Source: Runella defluvii
Lineage (GTDB): Bacteria > Bacteroidota > Bacteroidia > Cytophagales > Spirosomataceae
Length of the DNA stretch: 64,000 bases
Reading direction: 5' to 3'
Assembly (NCBI RefSeq): GCF_014195535.1
Contig: NZ_JACIBY010000004.1
Coordinates: 347,945 to 411,944 of the forward strand
Of this stretch, positions 18,601 through 27,700 are shown piece by piece. The notes below the pieces were generated by a model, which had not been told where the DNA came from, made no database searches, and saw only the letters and a program-made list of their open reading frames with translations. The number at the start of each line of letters is the position of its first letter. Positions within the stretch are counted from its first letter, which is position 1. Both the position numbers and the translations under genes were made by a program.

Positions 18601-21600
18601 ATTAGGGGATGGACTGGGTGGGTTCAGTAGCAGTACCGACATAGTAGTTGGACAAAGACCAACCAGTGTCGAGATTGGAGACTTCAACGGGGATGGCAAG
18701 CAAGATCTTGCGGTGGTTAATGCTTTTAGCAATGAGGTTTCCATTCGATTAGGGGGCGAGGCAGACATCAATCTCCAAGGAGGTTCTCCCCTTAGTGATA
18801 TTACCGATGGTGACATTACGCCCACAGTGGCCAAAGGGACTGATTTTGGGAATGTAAACGTGAATAGCACCACTGCAAAAACTTATACGATTCAAAACAC
18901 GGGCACTACGCCGCTGAGAATTAGTAGTATTTTCTCCAATAATGGGCGGTTTGTGGTGAGCAGCTTAACGCTTCCCGCCACTATCGCTGCGGGTGGTTCT
19001 GCGACTTTTACGGTTACTTTTTCTCCGACGGCATTAGGGGTACAGAATGCCACGATTACGGTCAACAACGATGATTGTAACGAGGCGGTGTATGATTTTG
19101 CGGTGAGGGGTACGGGCGTTGTTCCTACGCTGGGTACGTATTCAAACACCTCCATCATAGCGGGCCAAAATGCCAGCATCACGCCATCGGCTGTTCCGAC
19201 GAATGTTACGTCGGCCGTTGCTTATAGCAGTACTACTAATTTTACGGGAGTGTTGGCAGTTAACCCAACGACAGGGGTAGTAACGGTGACGAAAGCGATG
19301 CAGGCGGGGACGTATGCGATTACGGTGAAAGCCTTTAACGGCACAGCCTCCACTACTGCTACTTTCACACTTACGGTGACCAATCCCACGTGCAGCCAAG
19401 GGGCTTTCGGAGGCGTTACCGATGTCGCAGTTGGGCAGACTCCAGGCAGTGTCGTGGTTGGGGACTTCAACGGCGATGGCAAGCAGGATATTGCTGTCGC
19501 AAACTTTGTTAGCGGTACGGTTTCGATTCAATTAGGGGATGGCCTGGGCGGTTTCAGCGGTACTACTGAGGTAGCGGTTGGGTTACGGCCAGCTAGTATA
19601 GCGATTGGTGACTTCAACGGGGATGGCAAGCAAGATTTTGCCGTGGCTAATGCTTTTAGCAATGAGGTTTCGATTCGATTAGGCGATGGTTTAGGCGGTT
19701 TCAGCGGAAGTACCGAGGTAGCGGTGGGGATGGAACCAAATGGTGTAGCGATTGGCGACTTCAACGGGGATGGCAAGCAGGATATGGCCGTGGCGAACTT
19801 TGTTGGGAGTACGGTTTCGATTCGATTAGGCAATGGTTTGGGTGATTTCAGCGGCAGTACTGAGGTCGTGGTTGGAATGAATCCCAACAGGGTAGCGATT
19901 GAGGATTTCAACGGGGATGGCAGACAGGATATTGCCACGGCAAATTATAATAATAATACTGTCTCGATTCGATTAGGGGATGGCCTGGGTGGTTTCAGTG
20001 GCAGTACCGAGGTAGTGGTTGGAGCGAATCCAGCCAGTGTGGCGGTTGGAGATTTCAACGGGGATGGAAAGCCAGATATTGCCGCGACAAATGCTGGTGG
20101 TACGACAGTTTCCGTTCGATTAGGGAATGGTTTGGGTGATTTTAGCGGTACTAGCGAGGTGGTGGTCGGAATGGGTCCATTCAGTGTAGCGATTGGCGAC
20201 TTCAACGGAGATGGAAAGCAAGACATTGCCGCGGTAAACAATGGTAGTACTACGATTTCGATTCGATTAGGTGATGGCTTAGGCGGTTTTAGCGGCGCAA
20301 CGAATGTTACTGTTGGGGTAGAACCAATCAGTGTGTCGATTGGTGACTTCAACAGCGATGGCAAGCAAGATATGGCTGTGGCAAATTCTGTTAGCAATAC
20401 AGTTTCGATTCGTTTAGGGGGAGAGGCAGATATCAATCTCCAAGGCGGTTCACCCCTTAGCGATATTCCTGACGGTGACAATACGCCCACGGTGGCCAAA
20501 GGAACTGATTTTGGAAATGTAAACGTGAGTAGCAACACTGCAAAAACCTATACGATTCAAAACACAGGCACTACGCTGCTGAGCATTAGTAGTATTGTCT
20601 CCAATAATGGGCGGTTTGTGGTGAGCGGCTTAACGCTTCCCGCGAGTATCGCTGCGGGTGGTTCTGCGACTTTTACGGTCACTTTTTCTCCGACGGCATT
20701 AGGGGTACAGAATGCCACGATTACGGTCAACAACGATGATTGTAACGAAGCAGTATATGATTTTGCGGTGACGGGTATGGGCAACTGCCCCGATTTGACA
20801 GCAGCAGCCCCAGCGGTACAAGTGACGAACAGTGTTTGTACAACGTTTAATGGAATGGCTTCAGGGGGCGTTATCAGCGCGCCAAGTGGCAGTTGCCCCG
20901 TAGGTTCAACCTTACAATATTCGACTGACAACGGTGGAAATTGGAGCACGACTTTGCCGATTTACGCCCAAACAGGCCCTGCGCAAACGATAGTAACGCG
21001 TTGTAACTGTACTGCCGACGCGACTAAATCAAGCCCGACGAGCACGGTAACGACTGTCCCAGGCACGTGTCCAGCTTGTCCCGTGTTGACAGCATCAGCC
21101 CCAGCGGTACAAGTGACCAACAGTGTTTGTCAGGCAGGTTGTACGATAGGTGGTGGCAGTATTTCCGCCCCAAGTGGCAGTTGCCCCGTCGGTTCGACCT
21201 TACAATACCAGCTCAATGTCGGCGGTTGGAGTACGACGCTACCGACCTATGCACAGACGGGCCCCGCCCAAACCATCAAAACGCGTTGTGTGTGCAATGC
21301 AGATGCGAATCAAATGAGTCCAGAGTCATCGGTGACGACGATTCCAGGGACGGTGCCTGCGTTGGTGGTTCCTGTCAATGGCTCGGCCGTGGTGTCTTGC
21401 CCTGCTTTGGCCATTGCCCCAACGCTTCCTGTGGTCAATGACTGCAACGGCAACCCGATTACGCCATCTGCCCCTGTAATTACCAACGATCCAACTTCGC
21501 TGACGTGCGAAGGGACGCGTACTTACACGTATAGCTACGTGTGTGGTAGCGCTACGGCGACGTGGAGCTTTGTTTATACCATTGAACGGGAGCCGTTTAC

Positions 21601-24061
21601 GATTTCGACAGCGAATGGTTCGGCAACGGTGTATGACCCAGCGTTAGCGGTAGCTCCAACGCCACCGACGGTGATGAGTGCTTGCGGGGAGGTGCTAACT
21701 CCGAGTGCGCCCGAGATAACCAACAGTCCGAATCCGCTGTTATGCGAAGGAACACGAACCTATACCTACACCTATACGGATTGTGAAGGGAACACGGCGA
21801 CTTGGAGCTTCGTCTATACAGTTCTTGATAATATTGCGCCAACGATTTCGTGTCCAGTGAACGTGGTTGGATGTGCAGGTCAGACGATTACGTTTGCTCC
21901 CCCCGTGGGAATGGATAATTGTTTGGGAGCAGTGACGACGCAAATCGCGGGCTTACCCACGGGCAGTGTCTTCCCCGTTGGAATAACGACCAATAGGTTC
22001 AAAGTGACGGCGGCGAATGGTCAGACAGCGGAGTGTTCGTTTACGGTAACAGTGATAAGCAAACCCACGATTACGTTAACGACCTTACAACAAACCCTCA
22101 ACGAAGGCAACGCTCAAACTTTCTGCGACACGGATGCGAATCCTATTAACGGTTTACAGTTTACGGTTTCGGGTTCTTGTGTTACAGGTTCGCCCGTTTG
22201 GCGGGTACAAGTGGGCAGTGGAGCGTGGAGCGAGTGGATGACCAATGCCCCAGTTTCCCAATTGTCTAATAACCAATCCCACCGCTACCAAGCGGCTTGT
22301 GATGCGAGTTGTTCAAGCACTTATACCAGTCCGATTGAGTTGACGATTAATTATCGATCAACGGTACCACAAAATGTATCATTGGTTGCCGACGGGGTGA
22401 GTGTCAATGCGGGAGAGACGAAAGAGGTGTGTAATATCGAAGGCAATGCGCTAACGTTCAACGCGACTTGTGGAGCGGGAGAGATGCTACTTTATTCAGT
22501 CGATGGCGGCGAATATAGCAGTGCTGTACCGACGCAGTTGATGGATGGCCAGTACCATAATTACCGCGTGCGCTGCCGCAAGTCGGACGGGACGGTGTCG
22601 TGCGTGGAGACCGAATCAGGGGTGATGCGTTTGCGAATCGTGAGCAGTTTGTTGGTGGCACCCGTGGCGAGCCTGAACGTAACGAGTGGTTGCGGTAGCC
22701 CAGTGCCGTTTAGTGGCACGGCCAATTGCGGAGCGCTGACGACAATTTGGTACAATGCGTTGACAAACGTAGCGTTGTCGTCTTTGCCGAATCAAACGCC
22801 TACGGAAACGACTTCATATTATGCCCGATGCCAAGCGGGAGGGGGGTGTTTGAGTGAAAAGAGCAACGTGGTGACTTACACGGTGATACCCGTTGGGGTC
22901 GCCCCTGCGGTTACCGTTTCGCAAGACATCGTTTGTACGGGCACAACGGTGAGAATTTCAGCCAACTGTCCCGCAGGCAGTCAAACGTTTTGGAATACAG
23001 GCGTAACGGCCTCAAGTTTTGAGGTAGCATTCAGCAACGTGACGAAGCAGAGTTACTGGGCAAAGTGTCTTTTTGAAGGTGGTTGTCAAAGTGCGGAAAG
23101 TATTCGCAAAGATGTGTACTGGAATGCGTTTGTGGTGACGTTAATCAACATTGGTGAATCTAAATCGGCGATAAAAACCAACGACCGTTCGGCATGGACA
23201 AGTCAGTTCATCACCCGTGATGGCGGCCCCGAATTGGAACAAAGTACGCAAGTAAATCCGACTTTATATTATGTCGAAAACGCCAATAAACAAGCTCCAC
23301 GCTATTGGACTATCAACGTAGAAGCGTGTGGATTAAGCACCGACGGCTCGTTGACGTTCGACATGTTGGCGACGCCAGAAATGGGCATAATTCGTTCTTT
23401 CAACACGCACGAAAATAATGCGCCTTACTTCATGTACGCCAATCGCGAAGGCTGGACGGAATTGTATGCCCAAAACCATCCCGCCTACGGTTTTTACCAA
23501 GACAACGGCGCAGGAGGAAATTCGTACGATGCAGGTTTACCGAAGGGCTTATACAAGTTGGGCATTCGTTATTGGGACATGAAAGGCTGGGGCAGCATTT
23601 ACCCATCGACTCGTAAACCGCAAGGTAACGTGCTAGCTTATCAAGAGTATTGGTTTAGAATCCAGTCGAAAGACGGGGTAGGAGTAGGCGCAGCGAGAGA
23701 AGGGGCAAATGGCAAGGAGCAAGAGGCAAAAAGCAAAGGGCAAGGAGCAAGGGTCGGACCGTCGCACGGCAATGGGTCGGATAACAGACAACCGATAACT
23801 GATAACGGATCTTTCGCCACGGTTCTCCCCAATCCTGTTACGCATACGCTTCGCTTGAACGTACAAGATAGCAAGGGGCAAGTGGTGCAAGCGGCGTTGA
23901 TGGATGCCGCAGGGCGTGACGTTTTAAGCCGTCAATTTGTGCCCGAGACGAACACGCACCAAGAAGAATTTGGCGTAAATGCGTTACCAGCGGGGATGTA
24001 TTTCTTGAAGGTGACGACTTCGGAAAAACAAGCGACGTTGAAGGTGGTGAAGGTGCCTTGA
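15692..24061 (+). CDS. G2: giant T9SS-exported protein with three seven-bladed FG-GAP propellers
   Basis: 2789 residues. Signal peptide ~1-37 (ends FIAKSQ). A three-fold unit then repeats: an Ig/cadherin-like domain (IIAGQNASIAPS...AGTYAITVKAFNG), seven FG-GAP/VCBS blades each with the calcium-binding loop DFNGDGKQD, and a choice-of-anchor D domain (INLQGGSPLSDI...DFGNVNV...ATFTVTFSPTALG). The blade blocks cover ~129-470, ~683-1022 and ~1237-1578. One regular 97-residue repeat and its cap follow (~1698-1890), then the TPSAP repeats, an HYR domain (~2047-2123), the family C-terminal region (~2125-2667), the heptamer linker, and the sorting domain (~2708-2789). FG-GAP propellers are known in integrins and bacterial surface proteins; here a ligand-binding role is inferred. 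A six-codon frame (15675-15695) overlaps the start codon. Confidence 0.95.
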   Translation: MKNSLLLLRDQKICLFLIRNAFALCLLFSSCFIAKSQTLGTYPATTVIAGQNASIAPSTAPTNVTSAVAYSTTNFTGVLTVNPTTGAVTVTKAMQAGTYAITVKAFNGSASTTTTFTLTVTNPACSQGNFSVSTDVAVGSSSRSVAVGDFNGDGKQDIAVANYQSSGTVSIRLGDGGGGFSVSTDVAVGPVPQSLAIGDFNGDGKQDLAVANSTSGTVSIRLGDGLGGFSGSTDVAVGNGPFSVAVGDFNGDGNQDIAAVNASGISVSIRLGDGKGSFSGSTIVTVGVRPYSVAVGDFNGDGNQDIAAANYGSTTVSIRLGDGQGGFSGSTNVEVGDAPYSVAVGDFNGDGNQDIAAANAFSGTVSIRLGDGLGGFSGSTDLTVGGQPFSVAVGDFNGDGKQDIAAANSNSGTVSIRLGDGVGGFSGNTNIIVNNRPIGVSVGDFNSDGKQDFAVADISTSFVSIRLGGEAEINLQGGSPLSDIPDGDNTPTVAKGTDFENVNVNSNTAKTYTIQNTGTTPLSISSIVSNNGRFVVSGLTLPASIAAGGAATFTVTFSPTALGVQNATITVNNDDCNEAVYDFAVRGTGVVPTLGTYSNTSIIAGQNASIAPSAAPTNVTSAVAYSTTNFTGVLTVNPTTGVVTVTKAMQAGTYAITVKAFNGTASTTATFTLTVTNPTCSQGMFRGTTNIGIGSLPYCVAIGDFNGDGKQDIAATNTSSNNVSILLGDGGGGFNSSTAVAVGLDSRSIVVGDFNGDGNQDIAVANFGGTTVSIRLGNGVGGFSGNTEVGVESAPWSIAIGDFNGDGKQDLAVSNNSSKSVSIRLGDGLGGFNGSTNIVVGETPRGVAIGDFNSDGKQDIAVANFVGNTVSILLGDGGGGFSVSADLVAGVDPLSVAIGDFNGDGKQDLAVANHSGRSVSIRLGDGLGGFSGSTNLTVDTSLTSVVIGDFNGDGKQDLAISNFGGKVSIRLGDGLGGFSSSTDIVVGQRPTSVEIGDFNGDGKQDLAVVNAFSNEVSIRLGGEADINLQGGSPLSDITDGDITPTVAKGTDFGNVNVNSTTAKTYTIQNTGTTPLRISSIFSNNGRFVVSSLTLPATIAAGGSATFTVTFSPTALGVQNATITVNNDDCNEAVYDFAVRGTGVVPTLGTYSNTSIIAGQNASITPSAVPTNVTSAVAYSSTTNFTGVLAVNPTTGVVTVTKAMQAGTYAITVKAFNGTASTTATFTLTVTNPTCSQGAFGGVTDVAVGQTPGSVVVGDFNGDGKQDIAVANFVSGTVSIQLGDGLGGFSGTTEVAVGLRPASIAIGDFNGDGKQDFAVANAFSNEVSIRLGDGLGGFSGSTEVAVGMEPNGVAIGDFNGDGKQDMAVANFVGSTVSIRLGNGLGDFSGSTEVVVGMNPNRVAIEDFNGDGRQDIATANYNNNTVSIRLGDGLGGFSGSTEVVVGANPASVAVGDFNGDGKPDIAATNAGGTTVSVRLGNGLGDFSGTSEVVVGMGPFSVAIGDFNGDGKQDIAAVNNGSTTISIRLGDGLGGFSGATNVTVGVEPISVSIGDFNSDGKQDMAVANSVSNTVSIRLGGEADINLQGGSPLSDIPDGDNTPTVAKGTDFGNVNVSSNTAKTYTIQNTGTTLLSISSIVSNNGRFVVSGLTLPASIAAGGSATFTVTFSPTALGVQNATITVNNDDCNEAVYDFAVTGMGNCPDLTAAAPAVQVTNSVCTTFNGMASGGVISAPSGSCPVGSTLQYSTDNGGNWSTTLPIYAQTGPAQTIVTRCNCTADATKSSPTSTVTTVPGTCPACPVLTASAPAVQVTNSVCQAGCTIGGGSISAPSGSCPVGSTLQYQLNVGGWSTTLPTYAQTGPAQTIKTRCVCNADANQMSPESSVTTIPGTVPALVVPVNGSAVVSCPALAIAPTLPVVNDCNGNPITPSAPVITNDPTSLTCEGTRTYTYSYVCGSATATWSFVYTIEREPFTISTANGSATVYDPALAVAPTPPTVMSACGEVLTPSAPEITNSPNPLLCEGTRTYTYTYTDCEGNTATWSFVYTVLDNIAPTISCPVNVVGCAGQTITFAPPVGMDNCLGAVTTQIAGLPTGSVFPVGITTNRFKVTAANGQTAECSFTVTVISKPTITLTTLQQTLNEGNAQTFCDTDANPINGLQFTVSGSCVTGSPVWRVQVGSGAWSEWMTNAPVSQLSNNQSHRYQAACDASCSSTYTSPIELTINYRSTVPQNVSLVADGVSVNAGETKEVCNIEGNALTFNATCGAGEMLLYSVDGGEYSSAVPTQLMDGQYHNYRVRCRKSDGTVSCVETESGVMRLRIVSSLLVAPVASLNVTSGCGSPVPFSGTANCGALTTIWYNALTNVALSSLPNQTPTETTSYYARCQAGGGCLSEKSNVVTYTVIPVGVAPAVTVSQDIVCTGTTVRISANCPAGSQTFWNTGVTASSFEVAFSNVTKQSYWAKCLFEGGCQSAESIRKDVYWNAFVVTLINIGESKSAIKTNDRSAWTSQFITRDGGPELEQSTQVNPTLYYVENANKQAPRYWTINVEACGLSTDGSLTFDMLATPEMGIIRSFNTHENNAPYFMYANREGWTELYAQNHPAYGFYQDNGAGGNSYDAGLPKGLYKLGIRYWDMKGWGSIYPSTRKPQGNVLAYQEYWFRIQSKDGVGVGAAREGANGKEQEAKSKGQGARVGPSHGNGSDNRQPITDNGSFATVLPNPVTHTLRLNVQDSKGQVVQAALMDAAGRDVLSRQFVPETNTHQEEFGVNALPAGMYFLKVTTSEKQATLKVVKVP
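16076..17098 (+). repeat. FG-GAP blade array 1 of G2 (seven units)
   Basis: Seven ~147-150-bp units, each coding one blade with DFN(G/S)DG(K/N)QD and VSIRLGDG. The last blade is more divergent (DFNSDGKQDF), as in the other two arrays. Confidence 0.9.
17740..18755 (+). repeat. FG-GAP blade array 2 of G2 (seven units)
   Basis: Again seven units, with the same motifs and more variation in the strand preceding DFNGDG (for example VGLDSRSIVV, VDTSLTSVVI). Confidence 0.9.
19400..20425 (+). repeat. FG-GAP blade array 3 of G2 (seven units)
   Basis: Seven units. One has EDFNGDGRQD in place of GDFNGDGKQD, and the last again reads DFNSDGKQD. Confidence 0.9.
20784..21360 (+). repeat. One regular 97-residue repeat plus its cap in G2
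   Basis: The same unit that is present eight times in G1 and ten times in G7 occurs here as one regular copy followed by the cap variant (CQAGCTIGGG, YQLNVGGWS). It joins directly to the third choice-of-anchor D domain. Confidence 0.88.
23705..23807 (+). repeat. Heptanucleotide linker tract in G2
   Basis: Seven GCAARRR-type units (23705-23753), then four GATAACN-type units (23780-23807). The GCAARRR part is identical to that of G1; the GATAACN part differs at a few bases. Confidence 0.9.
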
Positions 24062-24097
24062 GGGTGAAATTTATAATTTTGAATAAGATTTTCGTGT

Positions 24098-24177
24098 TTT
24101 TCTAAGTTTTTGACCGTATTGTCTAAGTTTTTGACCGTATTTTCTAACAGGGTCAAGGTAGTTTAGACCTACATTTG
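24098..24177 (+). promoter_or_regulatory. 21-bp direct-repeat operator and -7 box before the first lipoprotein
   Basis: TTTTCTAAG, TTGTCTAAG and TTTTCTAAC lie at 24098, 24119 and 24140; TTGACCGTA at 24110 and 24131; GGTCAA at 24151-24156. The -7 element TACATTTG is at 24170-24177, at the same distance from GGTCAA as before G2. It is almost identical to 37809-37888. No terminator separates it from G2. Confidence 0.75.
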
Positions 24178-24203
24178 GGACATCATTTTTCAAATACTTC
24201 TCC

Positions 24204-24767
24204 ATGAAAAAGGTGTTTTCCATAGCGCACATTACCCTACTTTGCATCGGACTTTGGCTCTGGTCGTTGGCATGTTCATCGACCGAGCAGAGTCCTTCAG
24301 CAAGTGAGCTTCCCTATACGATAGCGACCGAGAACTACGCGGTGCTGGCCGAAAAAGCATTGACCTACCAATCGGATTTTGATTGGGAAGGATGCGCCGA
24401 TTTATTGTCCGACGACGTGCAGTATTTTTTACCCGAGAGCGCCCGCCCGTTGGTGGGCAAGGCGGCGGTGTTGGCTTATTGGCGCAATGAACCTCAGCGA
24501 GTACATCTTCAATCGTGGCAGTTCAGCCACTTCAATCACATTCCTGTGCATAGCCACCAAGCCTTACCCTTTTCGGGTGTGGCGGGGGTATATGTGATTT
24601 CGATGTTTCGGGGGGAGCTCCGTTACGTGGATGGCCACACGCGCACGCTGAACCTGAACTGCTGCCTGCATTTCAACGCCCAAAAGCGCATTGACCGATG
24701 GTACAGTTACTACGAGCACCATCCGATGATTCCTACTTTGGCAACACTTGAAACAATTACTCTTTAA
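24204..24767 (+). CDS. Lipoprotein with SnoaL/NTF2-like domain, copy 1
   Basis: 187 residues. Residues 1-23 are a lipoprotein signal peptide ending SLA before Cys24. The rest looks like a SnoaL/NTF2-type cone fold: an N-terminal helix (YAVLAEKALTYQSDFDWEGC), LLSDDVQYFLPE, PLVGKAAVLAYWRN, and an LNLNCCLHFNAQKRIDRWYS strand pair. NTF2-like proteins may be enzymes or ligand binders; no catalytic set could be assigned. The stop is 4 bp before the G3 start, so the two are likely co-expressed. A ~95 % identical copy stands before G5. A membrane-anchored partner or accessory of the giant protein is possible but unproven. Confidence 0.85.
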   Translation: MKKVFSIAHITLLCIGLWLWSLACSSTEQSPSASELPYTIATENYAVLAEKALTYQSDFDWEGCADLLSDDVQYFLPESARPLVGKAAVLAYWRNEPQRVHLQSWQFSHFNHIPVHSHQALPFSGVAGVYVISMFRGELRYVDGHTRTLNLNCCLHFNAQKRIDRWYSYYEHHPMIPTLATLETITL

Positions 24768-24771
24768 ACTT

Positions 24772-27700
24772 ATGAATACTCGAACACTACCCTACTCACT
24801 ATTTCGACTTGGACTTGTATGTTTTTGGTTGACTGTTTTGCTATTTCCGCAAACTACCTTTGCTAAAACGTACCCAGCACCTTGCAACAATATTTTCTAC
24901 GTCAAGGCCAATGCTACGGGCGCCAACAATGGTAGCTCATGGGCGGATGCTTATACCTCGTTGCAAGATGCGTTGGCGGTGGCTTGCAGCGGAGCTCAAA
25001 TTTGGGTAGCGGCGGGGACGTATAAACCTACCGCTGACCCTTCTGGTAATACATCGCCAGCCGACCCTCGTACCAAGACCTTTGTGATGAAAAATGGGGT
25101 GGCGATTTATGGAGGTTTTCCCAATTCGGGTACGCCTGTAATGGCAAATAGAAACGTACTGGCCAATCCTACGATTTTGAGTGGGGATATTGGCAATTCA
25201 GGCGTGGATACCGACAATAGCTACCGAGTAATCAATAATACGTTTACATCGGGTTCACCATTGGATAATACCGCCATTTTGGATGGAGTTATTGTTGAAA
25301 AAGGCTATGCCGATGGCAATTTTCCATTGGCGCTCGGTGGGGGAATGTGGAATTCTTATGCGTCACCCAAGGTTCAAAATTGCGTGTTTCGTAACAATTT
25401 TGCAGTAGCAGGTGGAGGAATGTTTAATGATAATTCGTCATCAACGGTAGCGGGTTGTTTATTTTTTAATAATACATGTACAGCGTCAGGAGCAGGCATT
25501 TCTAATGGCGGGGGGACAGCATTGGTTAAGATACTAAACTGCACTTTTTATGGTAATACAGGTTCGGTGACTATTGCCAACGAAAGGTCAGAGACTTCCA
25601 TTATTAACAGTATTATTTGGGGGAATAGCGGAGGAATTTCTAATGGGTTAGTGAGCTACTCAATTGTGCAGGGTGGCTTCTTTGGTATGAATAATACCAA
25701 TGTTGATCCGCGTTTTGTGAATGCAGCAGGAGGTGATTTTCGTTTGCAACAATACTCGCCAGCCATAGATGCTGGAATTGACACAGATGCCCCAACCACA
25801 GATTTGACGGGCAACGTTCGGCCCTTTAATGCAACTGGAATAAATAAGGCTGATATGGGGGCTTACGAATATCAATCAACGTATGATTTTTGTGCAACTT
25901 ATGACAATACTACGGGTGAAGTATTAAATATTTCGACGTCTGTTCCTAATCGATTGGCTAATGTGTCTGTTTGGAGGGCATGTGGATTGTCTAAAGTGAG
26001 GATTACGGCAAAAGGAGCAGTAGGAGGACCTGGAGGAAACTCCGAGGAAGTGCCTGGAGGTGCTGGTGCTACCATGATTGGTGAATTTATTTTGCTTTCC
26101 GGACAAATATTGCAGGCAGTTGCTGGTGCTTCCGGGGCAAGAGAATGTGGCGGTGGCGGCTCAGGTGTTCAGATATCAGGAGGCAATTTGTTAATTCTTG
26201 CAGGTGCAGGTGGTGGGGGAACTTTTGGCGGTTCAGTGGGTAAACCTGGACAGATAACCACGGGGTCAGGAAACGGAGGGTCGGGCAATATAAATACTGG
26301 CGGAGGCGGAGGCGGCTTTTACAGTGGTGGTGGTGGTGCCTATCGAGATGGTAGTTTTAGTGGTGGTGGTGGCGGCTTTGCTGCTACAGGTGGCTTTTAT
26401 TCTGTAAGTGGATTTTTTGGTGGTGGCGGATTTGGTGCAGGTGGTTCATTTTACAATGGAGCTGGTGGCGGTGGTGGGTACGATGGAGGCTCAGGTACGA
26501 GTTATGGCACCGGTGCTAATGGAGGTGGGTCCTACAACATCGGCTCTAACCAAAACAACACCGCAGGTGCCAATAACGCTGGTGGCCAAGTTATTATTGA
26601 GTACCTCGGAACAGCCACGTTATCAGCTACCGTTACGCCGACCGAACTCACGTGTACGTCGCCCTCGCAGGGTAGCATAAGCATAGACCTCACGGGGGAT
26701 TTGAATGGTAATACCTCAGGTGGGGTAGAGTACGCCATCGTATCTGGCAATAGCTTTACTGGGACGCCCACCTTTGCCGATGTTACAGCCGACCCATTCA
26801 ATGTGACTTCTGGGACGGGTACCATGACGGGTACATATACGGTACGGATTCGTTTGAAATACAATCCTGATATTTTTGTAGATAGAAATTATAGCATTGG
26901 TCCCCGCCCTTGCAATTGTACCTTCTATGTTAAAGAAAACGCATCGGGTGCCAACAATGGTAGCTCATGGGCGGATGCTTATACTTCGTTGCAAGATGCG
27001 TTGGCGGTGGCCTGTTCAGGTGCCCAAATTTGGGTCGCCAAAGGCACCTATAAGCCTGACCAAGGCGTGGGTTATACACCGGGCAACCGCAGTCACTCTT
27101 TCTCGATGAAAAACGGCGTAGCCATCTACGGAGGCTTTGCAGGAAACGAAGCGGCCAACTATGACCTTTCATTACGAAATTTCACAACGAACGAAACCCT
27201 CCTGAGCGGAGATATTGACGGCACCCCCGACGTAGTAACGGGCAGTGGCAGTACACTCAGTATTACAGGTAACGATGGCAATTCTTATCACGTAATAAGC
27301 AACGTAAATAATCAGTTGATAAATGGAGTTATACTTAGTGGATTTACGGTAACGGGAGGGAATGCAACCCAAACGGGGACACCAAACGGCCTTGGATTTT
27401 CCGGCGGAGGAATGCTCAACCGAGCCGACGGTGCTGGAAAAACCTGCAACATTACGATCAATAACTGTACCTTTCGGGGCAATAATGCCTTAGCGACAGG
27501 CGGAGGCATTTACTCCAAATTGGCTAATGGCGGTACCATGTATTTACAGCTTAATAAGTGCACAATCAAACAAAATACGGCCCAAAATAGTGGCGGAGGA
27601 ATTGCCAATTCTTCAAATTTAGACATAAATCGGTGTACAATCAGCGAAAACAGAGTTTTTAGTTTCGGTGGAGGGATGGCTAATGACAACGGCGGAACTT

